A DNA stretch of 64,000 nucleotides. It comes from Fervidobacterium pennivorans DSM 9078. GTDB lineage: Bacteria > Thermotogota > Thermotogae > Thermotogales > Fervidobacteriaceae. Every line of letters begins with the position of its first letter. Positions within the stretch are counted from its first letter, which is position 1. Both the position numbers and the translations under genes were made by a program. The notes beneath the pieces were generated by a model. The model was not told where the DNA came from. It worked only from the letters and a program-made list of their open reading frames with translations, and did not search any database. Positions 33,385 to 43,251 of this stretch are shown here, one piece after another. The stretch is taken from positions 1-64,000 of the forward strand of contig NC_017095.1 in the NCBI RefSeq assembly GCF_000235405.2. Direction: 5' to 3'.

Positions 33385-35442
33385 ATGGTTGCGAAGGACA
33401 AACGCACGGTGGCTTTGGTAGGCCACAACGGTTCTGGAAAATCTGCTTTGATGGTGACAGCTCTTAACCTTGGTGGTATGAACGTAACAAAGAAAGAGGT
33501 TGATTTTGATCCAATAGAAGCACAGAGAGGTGCAAGCATAAATTCACACGTTGGAACGTTCAAGTTCGAAGGCAAACAGATTACACTGATTGACACTCCA
33601 GGTTTCAGCGATTTTATAGGTGAAGTCATTAGTGCTATTTTTGTTTCCGAAAACGTTGTTAGTGTTGTTAACGCTGTTGCAGGTGTGGAAATCCAAACGG
33701 AGAGAACATGGGCAATTGCAACAGAAATGGAAAAACCGATTATGGTTTTCATCAACCAGATGGACAAAGAAAGAGCAAGTTTTGATAATTCACTTGCCTC
33801 TCTCAAAGAACGCTTTGAGGCAAAGATTGTACCAATAGTTTACCCGATTGGTGCGGAAGCAAGCTTCAGAGGTGTGGTTGACCTCGTCTCCGGAAAAGCA
33901 TACGTTTACGAAAATGGTAAAGCAAAAGAAACAGAAATTCCGGCGGAAGTTAAGGATAAAGTGGAAGAAATAAAGATGTCCATACTGGAGGACATCGTTT
34001 CTCTTGACGATGCTCTTATGGAAAAATACTTCGCAGAAGAACCTATCACACCAGAAGAACTCTGGGCAGCTCTTAGAAAGGGATTCATAGAAAGACAAAT
34101 AGTTCCAGTTTTGGCAGGTTCCGCTGAAAAGAATATAGGTGTTGATATATTACTTAGAACAATAAATAACATTGGAGCATCCCCACTCGACGCAAAACCT
34201 TACAAAGCAAGACTTGAAAGCGGAGATGAAGTGGAAGTTTTGGCTTCTGAAACAGACCCATTTGTTGGATATACATTCAAGGCTGTTGTCGACCCATTCG
34301 TTGGAAAATTAAGCTACATCAAAGTAATCTCTGGTGTTCTAAAACCAGGAGATACATTTGTCAATGTGACCAGAGGTTCTCAAGAAAAAGTTGGTCACCT
34401 TTACTTTGCAAAGGGAAAGGAAACGTACGAAGTTGAAGAAGCATCATGTGGTGACGTTGTAGTTCTACCGAAACTCAAGGAAAGTTCCGTTAGAGATACT
34501 TTGACACACAAAGACAGAAAACTCACGATAGTTCCACCGGTTTATCCAGAACCGATGATTTCAAAGAGTGTCAATCCGAAATCGAAATCAGATATCGACA
34601 AAATTAGCAACGGTTTGAGCAGATTGGCAGATTCAGATCCAACGTTTGCATGGGAATTTGACCCAGAAACTTCCGAAACTGTTATCTCTGGTATCGGTGG
34701 TATGCATCTTGATGTTATGGTCGAAAGGCTGAAGAACATATTTGGTGTTGATGTTGAAGTCGGAAAACCAAAGATTGCTTACAGAGAAACAGTAACAACA
34801 AAGGCAATTTCTGAACACAAACACAAAAAGCAAACCGGCGGACACGGTCAATATGGTCACGTCAAAATCGAAATAGAACCACTCGAAAGAGGTGCAGGAT
34901 TCGAATTCGTTGACAAAATCGTTGGTGGAGTCATACCAAGAAACTTCATTCCGTCTGTTGAAAAAGGTATCAGGGAAGCTATGAAAAAAGGGGTTCTCGC
35001 AGCATATCCTGTTGTTGACGTTAGGGTAACACTCTTTGATGGTTCGTACCACGAAGTTGACTCTTCAGATATATCGTTCCAAATTGCGGCAATTCAGGCG
35101 TTCAAGAAAGGTATGCAACAAGCAAGACCAGTTCTCCTGGAACCTGTAATGTATGTCGAAGTCTTTACACCAGATGAAAACGCAGGAGATGTCATGGGTG
35201 ATATTAGCTCCAGAAGAGGAAGACCAATGGGTATGGAACCTGCTGGAAAAGGCATGACCGTTGTCAAAGCAGAAGTTCCTTTAGCGGAAATGCTTGACTT
35301 CCAAAGCAGATTATCATCCATCACAAGTGGTAGAGGTTACTTCACTATGAGATTTGCAAAATACGATATCGTTCCACCAAACATCCAAGAAAAGATAATA
35401 GCAGAACGCAAGAAATATCTCGAACAGCAAGCTGAAGAGTAA
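33385..35442 (+). CDS. Elongation factor G-like GTPase (EF-G paralogue)
   Basis: 685 residues with the five-domain layout of EF-G. The G1 loop is GHNGSGKS (13-20) rather than the AHIDAGKT of canonical EF-G. The switch region is EAQRGASI, G3 is DTPGFSDF and G4 is NQMDKE in place of NKMD. Domain IV keeps HKKQTGGHGQYGHV and the C-terminal EF-G V domain is present. These changes mark the EF-G-like subgroup, thought to act beside the main EF-G, for instance in ribosome recycling or at low activity. The gene is not in a str operon. ACGGAGGTGG precedes the ATG. Confidence 0.88.
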   Translation: MVAKDKRTVALVGHNGSGKSALMVTALNLGGMNVTKKEVDFDPIEAQRGASINSHVGTFKFEGKQITLIDTPGFSDFIGEVISAIFVSENVVSVVNAVAGVEIQTERTWAIATEMEKPIMVFINQMDKERASFDNSLASLKERFEAKIVPIVYPIGAEASFRGVVDLVSGKAYVYENGKAKETEIPAEVKDKVEEIKMSILEDIVSLDDALMEKYFAEEPITPEELWAALRKGFIERQIVPVLAGSAEKNIGVDILLRTINNIGASPLDAKPYKARLESGDEVEVLASETDPFVGYTFKAVVDPFVGKLSYIKVISGVLKPGDTFVNVTRGSQEKVGHLYFAKGKETYEVEEASCGDVVVLPKLKESSVRDTLTHKDRKLTIVPPVYPEPMISKSVNPKSKSDIDKISNGLSRLADSDPTFAWEFDPETSETVISGIGGMHLDVMVERLKNIFGVDVEVGKPKIAYRETVTTKAISEHKHKKQTGGHGQYGHVKIEIEPLERGAGFEFVDKIVGGVIPRNFIPSVEKGIREAMKKGVLAAYPVVDVRVTLFDGSYHEVDSSDISFQIAAIQAFKKGMQQARPVLLEPVMYVEVFTPDENAGDVMGDISSRRGRPMGMEPAGKGMTVVKAEVPLAEMLDFQSRLSSITSGRGYFTMRFAKYDIVPPNIQEKIIAERKKYLEQQAEE

Positions 35443-35466
35443 TAGATTATCCTCGCAAAGAGAAAC

Positions 35467-35496
35467 AAAAGGGTCGGCTAATACGCCGACCCTTTT
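35467..35496 (+). terminator. Terminator after the EF-G paralogue
   Basis: GGGTCGGC at 35471-35478 pairs with GCCGACCC at 35485-35492 with flanking A and T runs. Confidence 0.88.
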
Positions 35497-35569
35497 GCTT
35501 TTAATAAAAACTTTTCACACTTAGGAAAAATGTACAAAACAAAAGAAATATTGAAATGGAGGTGGAGTG

Positions 35570-36511
35570 ATGAAATCAAAAAAGGCTTTGTTTATCATAT
35601 TAGGAATAATCTTTGGAGTTCTCTTAATTGGTCTACTATTTTTTTACGGTTATTCTTCCTTTCTCGTAAGTCAGATATACGGTCAGCAAGCCTCTACTTT
35701 TCAGGCATGGAGGAATTATTTTGGATACTTATTTTCCAAAATTCCTTTTGTAAAGAACTTTATTCAATATGAACCGATTAGTGTTTTCACTGCAAAGGAG
35801 TATTTTGAAAAAGCATACGAAGAATACGCTTCACAATTAGATGCCAAATTGAAAGAACTTGAAGAAAAAGATAGGCTCTTAGCCCAAAAAGAAGCTCAAA
35901 TCGATAAGCTCTTGGAAGCTTTAAGAACCGTTGAGAACAATTGGAAAGAACAAAGGTTAAAAGAAGAACTTAACAAGGTTGAGGATACTACGACATTGAA
36001 ACGCTTACAGGATATTGTGGATACATTCCTCAACTCTGAACCAGCGCAACTTAGAAGATTGATGAATGCAGATAACATGTCTGTCGAGACGCTTGCACTG
36101 GTATTTTCCAAACTACCAGCGGACACAAGAGCAGAGTTAGTCCAAGAACTTACATCAGTTAACCCTGTGAAAGCAGCTCAAGTTATTGAAAAGATGGGTG
36201 GTGTGGATCAGTTAATTAGTGATTTAGAAAACAAGATACAAGATTTAGAAGAGAAGATACACGAAATAGTTTCATACGAAGCTCAAATAGTGACCATTGA
36301 CGGTTTTAGAAAAGGACTCTCAGCGTATCTGTCTGACATGCCATACGAAGAGATATGGAGTATGGTTGAAAAGATAAGCAAGAAACCAGATTTGGTGCTT
36401 TACATCCTATCAAATGTGGATGATCAGACACGAATCAGGTTGTTGAAAGATATAAAAGACAAAAATGAAGAGCTCTTTATCGAAGTATTGAACTTGGGGG
36501 CGAGATTTTGA
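35570..36511 (+). CDS. MotE/FlbB-like flagellar coiled-coil protein
   Basis: 313 residues: a membrane anchor at about 6-28, a coiled coil at about 90-135, and a helical repeat domain of the MgtE-N type (LRRLMNADNMSVETLALVFSKLPADTRAELVQELTS is its core, near 155-190). Proteins of this layout next to fliK act as periplasmic motor or export partners (MotE, FlbB). The ATG at 35570 follows GGAGGTGGAG. Its stop overlaps the fliK start as TTGA. First gene of a ten-gene flagellar operon. I found no clear sigma-28 promoter upstream. Confidence 0.75.
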   Translation: MKSKKALFIILGIIFGVLLIGLLFFYGYSSFLVSQIYGQQASTFQAWRNYFGYLFSKIPFVKNFIQYEPISVFTAKEYFEKAYEEYASQLDAKLKELEEKDRLLAQKEAQIDKLLEALRTVENNWKEQRLKEELNKVEDTTTLKRLQDIVDTFLNSEPAQLRRLMNADNMSVETLALVFSKLPADTRAELVQELTSVNPVKAAQVIEKMGGVDQLISDLENKIQDLEEKIHEIVSYEAQIVTIDGFRKGLSAYLSDMPYEEIWSMVEKISKKPDLVLYILSNVDDQTRIRLLKDIKDKNEELFIEVLNLGARF

Positions 36512-39264
36512 TAGATCTGATTAACCTTACGAAGATTCTCGGCAATTCTGAAAAGATACAAGATGTGCTCTCTCAAATAAACAAGAATTCCCAAAATGGA
36601 GAATCTTTTGAAAAGATTCTCCAAAGAGTTATTGAAGAGCTTTCAAAAAGCGAAGTAGAGAGTAATCCGATCAACGAAAGTTCAACACAAAAATCTACAA
36701 ACGGACTTCCAAAACAGGATGTAAAAAGGTCGGAAGAAACGCTTAAAAATGCGGACGGTCTAAGCGAAAGAAAGGTTAAAGAAATAACTGCCGGTGATGG
36801 AATTGAAAGAGAGCTTGATAATGTAAAAGGAAAATTGAAAGGAGCAGAAATAGAAAAGGACGATTTTAAATTGCTAAACAAAACACAGTTAATGACTAAA
36901 CATGAAGAGGATAAGCCACTGGACAGTTTGAAGCCTGCAGAAGCAATTGTGGAAGTAAGTTATGATGATTCAAAGAAAAGCACACAGGATTATGGAGATA
37001 CTACACTGCCTGTGACGGAGAATGCGGAAGTTATAAGAGGTACACAAGAAAACAATGAGTCTCTTGTTCTCAACAAAGAGAACAAAGAAACGGCTTCAGA
37101 ACTAAAACAAAAGTTTATAGAAGAATTCTCTCCGAAAGTTCCAAAAGAAAACGAAAAGAAAATTACCGTTGTGGATGCCAGTGCGAAAATCCAAAACAAC
37201 AATGGAAAGGAAAACGCTACTGTCCACGATGGTACTGAATATCTCTCTAACTTACAAAAGACGTCCAGCACTGAAAATGCCCTTGTAGAACCAACTATGG
37301 CATCAAACAAACAAGAACAAACAACTAAACCAAACAGTTCTCTACAACCAAACCAACCAGACCAGTCAATTCGAGCAAGTAAATCGACAGGGGAACTAAC
37401 TGGGAAAAGGCAAGTTAGTCATTTGAGTGAACAATCGCCTAATAGCAAAACGTATAACGAATGGCGTACATCATCTCAGTCTCAAGCATCAAGAGCCTTC
37501 CAAGATGTGAAATCATACCAAGCTCCGCAATCAAAACAACCGCAGCAGGTAATCGAAAACACAGCTGAAGCAAAGGGTAACTATGCCAGCAATGTTCCAA
37601 ACACTTCAAAAGATGGCAACAAAACATTAAATATTTACCAAAATTTCGGTGTTGAGAACGAATCGATGGAAACAAAAAATGTTTTGAAAGGCTTAGCTTT
37701 TCAAAGTTCAAATTCTGGGATGTTAGTTAATAATTCTCAAACAATACCTGGAGCGAATGTTCAAAAAGATTCATTGAGTTCTGGAGATAAGTTCGTTGAT
37801 GCAGGGACCGAGGAAAGAGAAAAAAGAGAGGTTGGAATCCCGAACAGAGTTACAACTATAGTAACAACTAATAAAGATAACTTTAGAACTGATTTGAGTA
37901 ACAAATCACAGATACTTAACGCTCTTACTGTTGAGATTTCACGTATTATCCAAAAACAACAAGCAGTCAGCGCGAGTTTATCAAACGTAAACCATGCTGG
38001 ACAAAACGCTCTAAGTTTTCATCAAATAGTCCAGGTTCAGACAGAGCAAAAGAAGAATTTCACATTTCAGATTCAAGCCGATATACCACTGACCGTTGTT
38101 GAAAAAGGATATTCTGAAAGAACGCAAAAAGTCAGTTCACAAGAGGTATTATCTTTCCCAATAGTTCAAACAAATTCACAGAAAGTTTTGAATGATAATA
38201 GTAGCAAGAAGAGCTCTAATAAAGGTGTAGATGATAACATCCTGCAAATGATTAATTCCATAAAGGTAATCACTTCTGAGCACTTACGAACGATTGGTGA
38301 TTTGGAAAACAAAAATGAAAAAGCCCCAGTTGTAGAAACGGTAAACTCAGCTGACCCAAAGCTCACCAATGGTCAGATGATTTTCGCAGCTGAACTTGTT
38401 AAAAATATTGTAGCAGAAAAACCTAAAATATACGACAACCAAACCATGGAGAACATTGAAAGCATCGACAGCGAAAATTCTTTAAAAGTTGGGGATAAAA
38501 CGCTCCTTACAAACGCGTTTCAATCGAAGATTGAAAAAGATGTGGTAGAGCAAGTTCATAGTGACTGGCAAAGTGATTCCCGAAATACAGAAAGCTTAGC
38601 TAAGGAAGAATACGATGCTCGAGAGTTTAGGAATGGAATAGCCCAGGCGTCGAAGAATAAATTAGAAATAAAGTCATTCGAAATTGAGTACAAGATGAAA
38701 GAAGAAAGTAAGAAAGAAGAATTTCAAGAACGCCCAAATATCTCAAACAAGTTCTTAGAAAGACTTGCAGAGTTGACTTACAAATCATCTGAGGCTAAAA
38801 CCGATCAGACCTACCAAACTAATAACAGGTTCGAACTTGTAGAACGTTTACAGCATTCCCAGAACCTCGAAGAAATTTATAAAAAAATTAGAGATTTCGG
38901 ATTCTCGAATAGATTGGAAGAAAACGTAAGGATGAAACTATATCCTGAGCAACTGGGAAACATCGATGTTGAACTCAGAAAAGAAGGAAAAGCGATAACC
39001 ATCGTCTTTGTTGCGGAAAACGAGAAAAGCAAAGAGTTACTCGAGAAAAACATCGGCATACTGAGAGATAGATTAACAGCTTTAGATTTCGATGTGAGGA
39101 ACATGGAAGTGAAGATGAAAGAAGAAAGTAGCTATCACGAAGACGCAAGACACTACCAGAACCAGCAAAACCAAAAACATGGAGAACAAAATCATGAAAA
39201 TAAAAGAAAGGCATTCAGTGAAGAGGTGATGGAAGATGATAATGAACGTGAACGCAACGGCTAA
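36508..39264 (+). CDS. fliK: Flagellar hook-length control protein FliK
   Basis: A 918-residue, very long FliK, the ruler and export-switch protein of the hook. The first 800 residues are low-complexity and rich in Lys, Glu, Asn, Ser and Gln, fitting an extended ruler. The conserved C-terminal FliK domain is at about 805-875 (VRMKLYPEQLGNIDVELRKEG, then LEKNIGILRDRLTALDFDV). The start is TTG overlapping the upstream stop, behind GGGGGCGAG. It overlaps flgD by 29 bp. The length fits the neighbouring FlgE, which is also unusually long. Confidence 0.88.
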   Translation: MIDLINLTKILGNSEKIQDVLSQINKNSQNGESFEKILQRVIEELSKSEVESNPINESSTQKSTNGLPKQDVKRSEETLKNADGLSERKVKEITAGDGIERELDNVKGKLKGAEIEKDDFKLLNKTQLMTKHEEDKPLDSLKPAEAIVEVSYDDSKKSTQDYGDTTLPVTENAEVIRGTQENNESLVLNKENKETASELKQKFIEEFSPKVPKENEKKITVVDASAKIQNNNGKENATVHDGTEYLSNLQKTSSTENALVEPTMASNKQEQTTKPNSSLQPNQPDQSIRASKSTGELTGKRQVSHLSEQSPNSKTYNEWRTSSQSQASRAFQDVKSYQAPQSKQPQQVIENTAEAKGNYASNVPNTSKDGNKTLNIYQNFGVENESMETKNVLKGLAFQSSNSGMLVNNSQTIPGANVQKDSLSSGDKFVDAGTEEREKREVGIPNRVTTIVTTNKDNFRTDLSNKSQILNALTVEISRIIQKQQAVSASLSNVNHAGQNALSFHQIVQVQTEQKKNFTFQIQADIPLTVVEKGYSERTQKVSSQEVLSFPIVQTNSQKVLNDNSSKKSSNKGVDDNILQMINSIKVITSEHLRTIGDLENKNEKAPVVETVNSADPKLTNGQMIFAAELVKNIVAEKPKIYDNQTMENIESIDSENSLKVGDKTLLTNAFQSKIEKDVVEQVHSDWQSDSRNTESLAKEEYDAREFRNGIAQASKNKLEIKSFEIEYKMKEESKKEEFQERPNISNKFLERLAELTYKSSEAKTDQTYQTNNRFELVERLQHSQNLEEIYKKIRDFGFSNRLEENVRMKLYPEQLGNIDVELRKEGKAITIVFVAENEKSKELLEKNIGILRDRLTALDFDVRNMEVKMKEESSYHEDARHYQNQQNQKHGEQNHENKRKAFSEEVMEDDNERERNG

Positions 39265-39892
39265 TCTCTTCTCTCAAGTGGCTGAAAGAACGACAAAAAA
39301 AGATATGGACAAAGAAGCCTTTTTGAGGTTGCTTATTACACAACTTAAAAACCAGGACCCTCTTGAACCAATGAAGGATAGAGATTTCATAGCACAAATG
39401 TCTCAACTTTCATCCCTCGAACAGATAATGAACATGAGTAAATCGGTCCAACAGTTCGTAGATACCGCAGCTCAGCTTTATAGAACGCAAGCAGTTTCCA
39501 TGATAGGAAAGACTGCTGTTGTCAAGACAAACACAATCACGGTGTCAGATGGGGTACCGGAAACTAAGGTATTCAAATTGGACACTCCAGCAACGATAGT
39601 TGTTAGAATCTTTGATCAAAACGGTAAGCTTATAAAAGAACAAAAGCTTGGAAACGTTGATGCTGGAATGCAGCTAATCGCATGGGATGGAAAAGATGAG
39701 AACGGGATGAAAGTAAAGGATGGAAAATACACTTTTAAAATACTAAAGCTGACAGGTAACGGAGATTACGAAGAAATTCCAAGTGTTGAAAGTGGTGTAG
39801 TTTCTGGTGTTCAATTTGACGGGAACAAAATCAATGTTGTTGTAAATAGCAAGATATACGAAATTTCAGAAATATCAGAAATCTATGCGTAG
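39236..39892 (+). CDS. flgD: Flagellar hook assembly scaffold FlgD
   Basis: A 218-residue cap on which hook subunits assemble. The N-terminal FlgD signature is present (DKEAFLRLLITQLKNQDPLEPMKDRDFIAQMSQLSSLEQ runs from about 25 to 63). The C-terminal half has the FlgD Tudor-like and Ig-like folds, with LIAWDGKDENGMKVKDGKYTF near 165. The ATG at 39236 lies inside the fliK 3' end after GAGGTG. A second ATG two codons on is possible. Confidence 0.92.
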   Translation: MIMNVNATANLFSQVAERTTKKDMDKEAFLRLLITQLKNQDPLEPMKDRDFIAQMSQLSSLEQIMNMSKSVQQFVDTAAQLYRTQAVSMIGKTAVVKTNTITVSDGVPETKVFKLDTPATIVVRIFDQNGKLIKEQKLGNVDAGMQLIAWDGKDENGMKVKDGKYTFKILKLTGNGDYEEIPSVESGVVSGVQFDGNKINVVVNSKIYEISEISEIYA

Positions 39893-39904
39893 GGGTGAGG
39901 ATAT

Positions 39905-42220
39905 ATGATGAGGTCTCTTTACAGTGGTGTTTCGGGGCTTCAGGGCTTCCAGCAAGAAATTGACGTTGTAAGTAACAACATTGCAAACGTTAATACGATA
40001 GGTTTCAAAGGTGCAAGGGTCACCTATGCAACTAACTTTTCTCAGATTCTTGATATGTCCAGAAGAGCAACCGATAGAACAGGTGGAACGAATCCAAAAC
40101 AAATTGGGTATGGTATTCGTGTTGCATCTATTGACAAGATAATGAATCAGGGAAGTTTCCAAAACACTGGAAAGAAAACAGATTTGGCAATTCAAGGTGA
40201 AGGATTCTTTATCCTTTCCGATGGTCAGAGGTATTTTTACACAAGAGCGGGTAACTTCGATTTAGACCTCAACGGAACCATCGTCCAACCAACAACAGGT
40301 TTGAAACTCCAAGGATGGGTTGCAGAAGTAGACCCCACAAGTGGAAGAAGATACGTTGATACCAACAAACCAATAGGTAGTATTCAAATATCAGCTGGCC
40401 TCAGCATGGCTGCAAAACAGACATCAAGAATGACATTGGCAGGGAACCTTGATGCAAGGGTAGGACCTGAGAAGTTTGTTATTGCAATAAATGGATACGG
40501 TGGTAGGACTATCAACACAAAAGTCACATTTGAAAGAGACTTTGGAGGACTCCAGGATACATTCAGTGACTATCAAATATATCTCGGTAAGATAGATGCA
40601 AACTTGGACGATAAGATTGATGGGAAAATCTATATTAAGTTTGACAAATTTGGGAATGTTGTGAGTGCTGGAGCTATTAAGCAAAAACTTTCTGGAACGG
40701 CTTCAAGTGGTACTATTACACTTACAGAACCAATCCAACAGCAAGATGGAAATTACTTGTTCATTATCAGGGATAGCCAAGGAAGAATAGTGGATACACT
40801 TTCTCGAAACGTGCTTAATGGAAGCGTCACAGAGGCAATCGCCAGTGAAAAACTTATTGACGGGCAAACTTACTTTGTGGAAATAGCAGCTTCTACCCAG
40901 GAAGTGGCTCCACTTGATTTGGAACTTGATAGTGCGAACGTTGCATCAACCACTGCAGGTCAACTTACAAGAAACTATACAGTTCAATACGTTATTGAAA
41001 ACCTTGATGGAACATTAGTTGCTGGGATTGCCCCGCAAGACATAAACAGTGCAGGAACACAGAGCTTAACAGATGCAAATCTTGTTGCAGGTAGGCAATA
41101 CAGAGTGCGTGTGGTTGTCAATGGAAAAACTCTTGGTTCAGAAGTTGTGACAGCAATTGATGATGGCGGAAATGGAAAAATAAGCTTTGAATACACACAA
41201 GGAAAATATGGAGTCGTGAGAGTGATTAGAGATTCTGTGACAGGAAATGCGATTGGAACATACAATGTGCTTTTGTTAAACGGAGGTAACACGATATACG
41301 ATGCAAATCTTTTAAGTGGAAATTCATATCAAGATGTTGTGTATCAGCCATCGAAAGTTGACCAACTAACTATTCCTGGCGCTGGTGAACCAAGGTTCTA
41401 CGAAGCGGATAATCCAACCAACTTCTCTGTTGTTTCGTTCAAATCACCATTCTATACAACATCAACCCAAGTTTACGATTCACTTGGGAACCCATACACG
41501 TTGTACATTGATTTTGTCAAACTAGCATCAGTTTACGGCGATAAAGAGAATGTTTGGGCGTTCAGAATTAGAAGCGCAACAGGGGAAAACATAAAATACC
41601 TTTCAAACTACGATACAGGCACTGAAATTACCGGTGGCAGCTTTGGAGTACTGAGGTTCGATAAAACAGGAAGACTACTCGGTGTTAATTCCTTTGATCC
41701 AAGTACTGGACGAATATCTGAAGGCGAAAACATTGATGCCATCATGTTCAATGCAGGTGAAAATGGTGATGGTATCGTAAAAATAAAGCTCGATATGAAT
41801 AGCATGACCCAGTTTGCCGCACTTGCAGATGCGTTTGTTAAATCACAAGACGGTAACGCTCAAGGAGTGCTTGAATCATTCTCAATTTCTGAAAACGGAG
41901 ACATAATTGGTTCCTTCACCAACGGTTTGGTTGACGTTCTTGGAAGAGTTGCACTTGCAACATTCAATAACCCTGCAGGTCTGCTTGAGCTTGGCAATTC
42001 GTTGTATGGAGAAAGCGCAAACAGCGGAACAGCACGTATTGGTCAACCTGGCAAGGGTGGGTTTGGTTCCCTTGTTGCAGGTGCACTAGAAATGTCCAAC
42101 GTAGACCTTTCCGAAGAGTTCACCAAACTCATAATAGCCCAAAGAGGTTTCCAAGCAAACGCAAGAACGATAACCACAGCTGACCAAATACTCCAAGAAG
42201 TGGTGAACCTCAGAAGATAA
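39905..42220 (+). CDS. flgE: Flagellar hook protein FlgE, long form
   Basis: 771 residues, against about 400 in enteric bacteria. The N-terminal rod-type segment (SLYSGVSGLQGFQ and VVSNNIANVNTIGFKGAR) and the C-terminal counterpart (IIAQRGFQANARTITTADQILQEV) are conserved and polymerise the hook. The extra length is a large beta-rich insertion between the core domains (about 190-520), probably exposed on the hook surface. GGGGTGAGG precedes tandem ATG codons at 39905 and 39908. Confidence 0.93.
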   Translation: MMRSLYSGVSGLQGFQQEIDVVSNNIANVNTIGFKGARVTYATNFSQILDMSRRATDRTGGTNPKQIGYGIRVASIDKIMNQGSFQNTGKKTDLAIQGEGFFILSDGQRYFYTRAGNFDLDLNGTIVQPTTGLKLQGWVAEVDPTSGRRYVDTNKPIGSIQISAGLSMAAKQTSRMTLAGNLDARVGPEKFVIAINGYGGRTINTKVTFERDFGGLQDTFSDYQIYLGKIDANLDDKIDGKIYIKFDKFGNVVSAGAIKQKLSGTASSGTITLTEPIQQQDGNYLFIIRDSQGRIVDTLSRNVLNGSVTEAIASEKLIDGQTYFVEIAASTQEVAPLDLELDSANVASTTAGQLTRNYTVQYVIENLDGTLVAGIAPQDINSAGTQSLTDANLVAGRQYRVRVVVNGKTLGSEVVTAIDDGGNGKISFEYTQGKYGVVRVIRDSVTGNAIGTYNVLLLNGGNTIYDANLLSGNSYQDVVYQPSKVDQLTIPGAGEPRFYEADNPTNFSVVSFKSPFYTTSTQVYDSLGNPYTLYIDFVKLASVYGDKENVWAFRIRSATGENIKYLSNYDTGTEITGGSFGVLRFDKTGRLLGVNSFDPSTGRISEGENIDAIMFNAGENGDGIVKIKLDMNSMTQFAALADAFVKSQDGNAQGVLESFSISENGDIIGSFTNGLVDVLGRVALATFNNPAGLLELGNSLYGESANSGTARIGQPGKGGFGSLVAGALEMSNVDLSEEFTKLIIAQRGFQANARTITTADQILQEVVNLRR

Positions 42221-42259
42221 TCAGGTAAAATAATCTGAAACCCATAAGGGGTGAAAAAA

Positions 42260-42463
42260 TTGATAAAACTAACAGGGCTGAACGGGAAAGAGTTCTATCT
42301 GAACGCTGAATACATAGAAAAAATTGAAGCCAATCCGGATACCACCATAACCTTATACAATGGTAAAAAGTACATAGTTCTTGAGCCTGTTCAAGAAGTC
42401 GTTAATCGTGTTATGGAATACAAAAGGAAGATATTCTTACCTCCGATGGTAGGTGAGGAATAA
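42260..42463 (+). CDS. flbD: FlbD family flagellar protein
   Basis: A 67-residue protein of the FlbD/SwrD family, found between hook and motor genes. Swarming motor torque is the role reported in Bacillus. The family start MIKLTGLNGKEFYLNAEYIEK is complete when the TTG at 42260 is used, six bases after AAGGGGTG. A GTG three codons upstream sits on the ribosome site. The stop overlaps motA by one base. Confidence 0.85.
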   Translation: MIKLTGLNGKEFYLNAEYIEKIEANPDTTITLYNGKKYIVLEPVQEVVNRVMEYKRKIFLPPMVGEE

Positions 42464-43251
42464 TGGATATTACCGTTTTACTCGGTGTTGTTTTAGGTTT
42501 TGGTATGATGATATATGGTATCATTAGCGGTTCTGGTGATTTTGCGACATTTATAAACATACCATCTGTTATTATCACTGTGGGTGGGGCAATTTCAGCT
42601 GCTATAACTGCAAACAAGAAGAATGTTGTTTTCGGAATTGTTAAAGTGATAATGAATGCTATAAAGGAACCAAAAATTGATTACATAGGAACTTTAAGAA
42701 CACTGGTTTCGTTCTCAGAAAAAGCAAGAAGAGAAGGGCTGTTGTCACTTGAGGCGAATTTGGAAGAAATTCAGGATCCATTTCTGAAGAAAGCTGTTCA
42801 ATTAGTTGTCGATGGAACTGAACCGGAAGTTCTGAAGTCCATGATGGAGATAGAAATTGAGATGGCAACAGCAGAAATGATGGACCAGAAGGGATTCTTT
42901 GATTCACTTGGAACGTTTGGTCCAGCATTTGGAATGATAGGAACTCTTGTTGGGCTTATCCAGATGCTTAAGAGTTTGAATAACCCAGAGACATTAGGCC
43001 CGTCTATGGCGGTTGCACTTATAACCACGTTGTATGGTTCTATTCTTGCCAACATCGTGGGGCTTCCGGTAGCAGAAAAAATAGCGAGACGTGCGGCAGA
43101 TTTAGAAGTTGCCAGAAGAATGATTTTGGAAGGTGTGTTGTCTATACAGGCTGGAGAGAACCCTAGGGTGCTTGAAGAGAAATTGAAATCGTATCTACCA
43201 ATCGCTGAGAAGGTTAAGTACGAAGCACAAGTTCAAGGAGCTGGTGCCTGA
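42463..43251 (+). CDS. motA: Flagellar motor stator protein MotA
   Basis: 262 residues with four membrane segments. The second pair is at about 145-205 and contains the proton-channel segment GTFGPAFGMIGTLVGLIQML. The large cytoplasmic loop (about 65-140) carries the charged residues that touch FliG. With MotB it forms the stator. The ATG shares a base with the flbD stop and the stop shares one with motB. Confidence 0.94.
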   Translation: MDITVLLGVVLGFGMMIYGIISGSGDFATFINIPSVIITVGGAISAAITANKKNVVFGIVKVIMNAIKEPKIDYIGTLRTLVSFSEKARREGLLSLEANLEEIQDPFLKKAVQLVVDGTEPEVLKSMMEIEIEMATAEMMDQKGFFDSLGTFGPAFGMIGTLVGLIQMLKSLNNPETLGPSMAVALITTLYGSILANIVGLPVAEKIARRAADLEVARRMILEGVLSIQAGENPRVLEEKLKSYLPIAEKVKYEAQVQGAGA

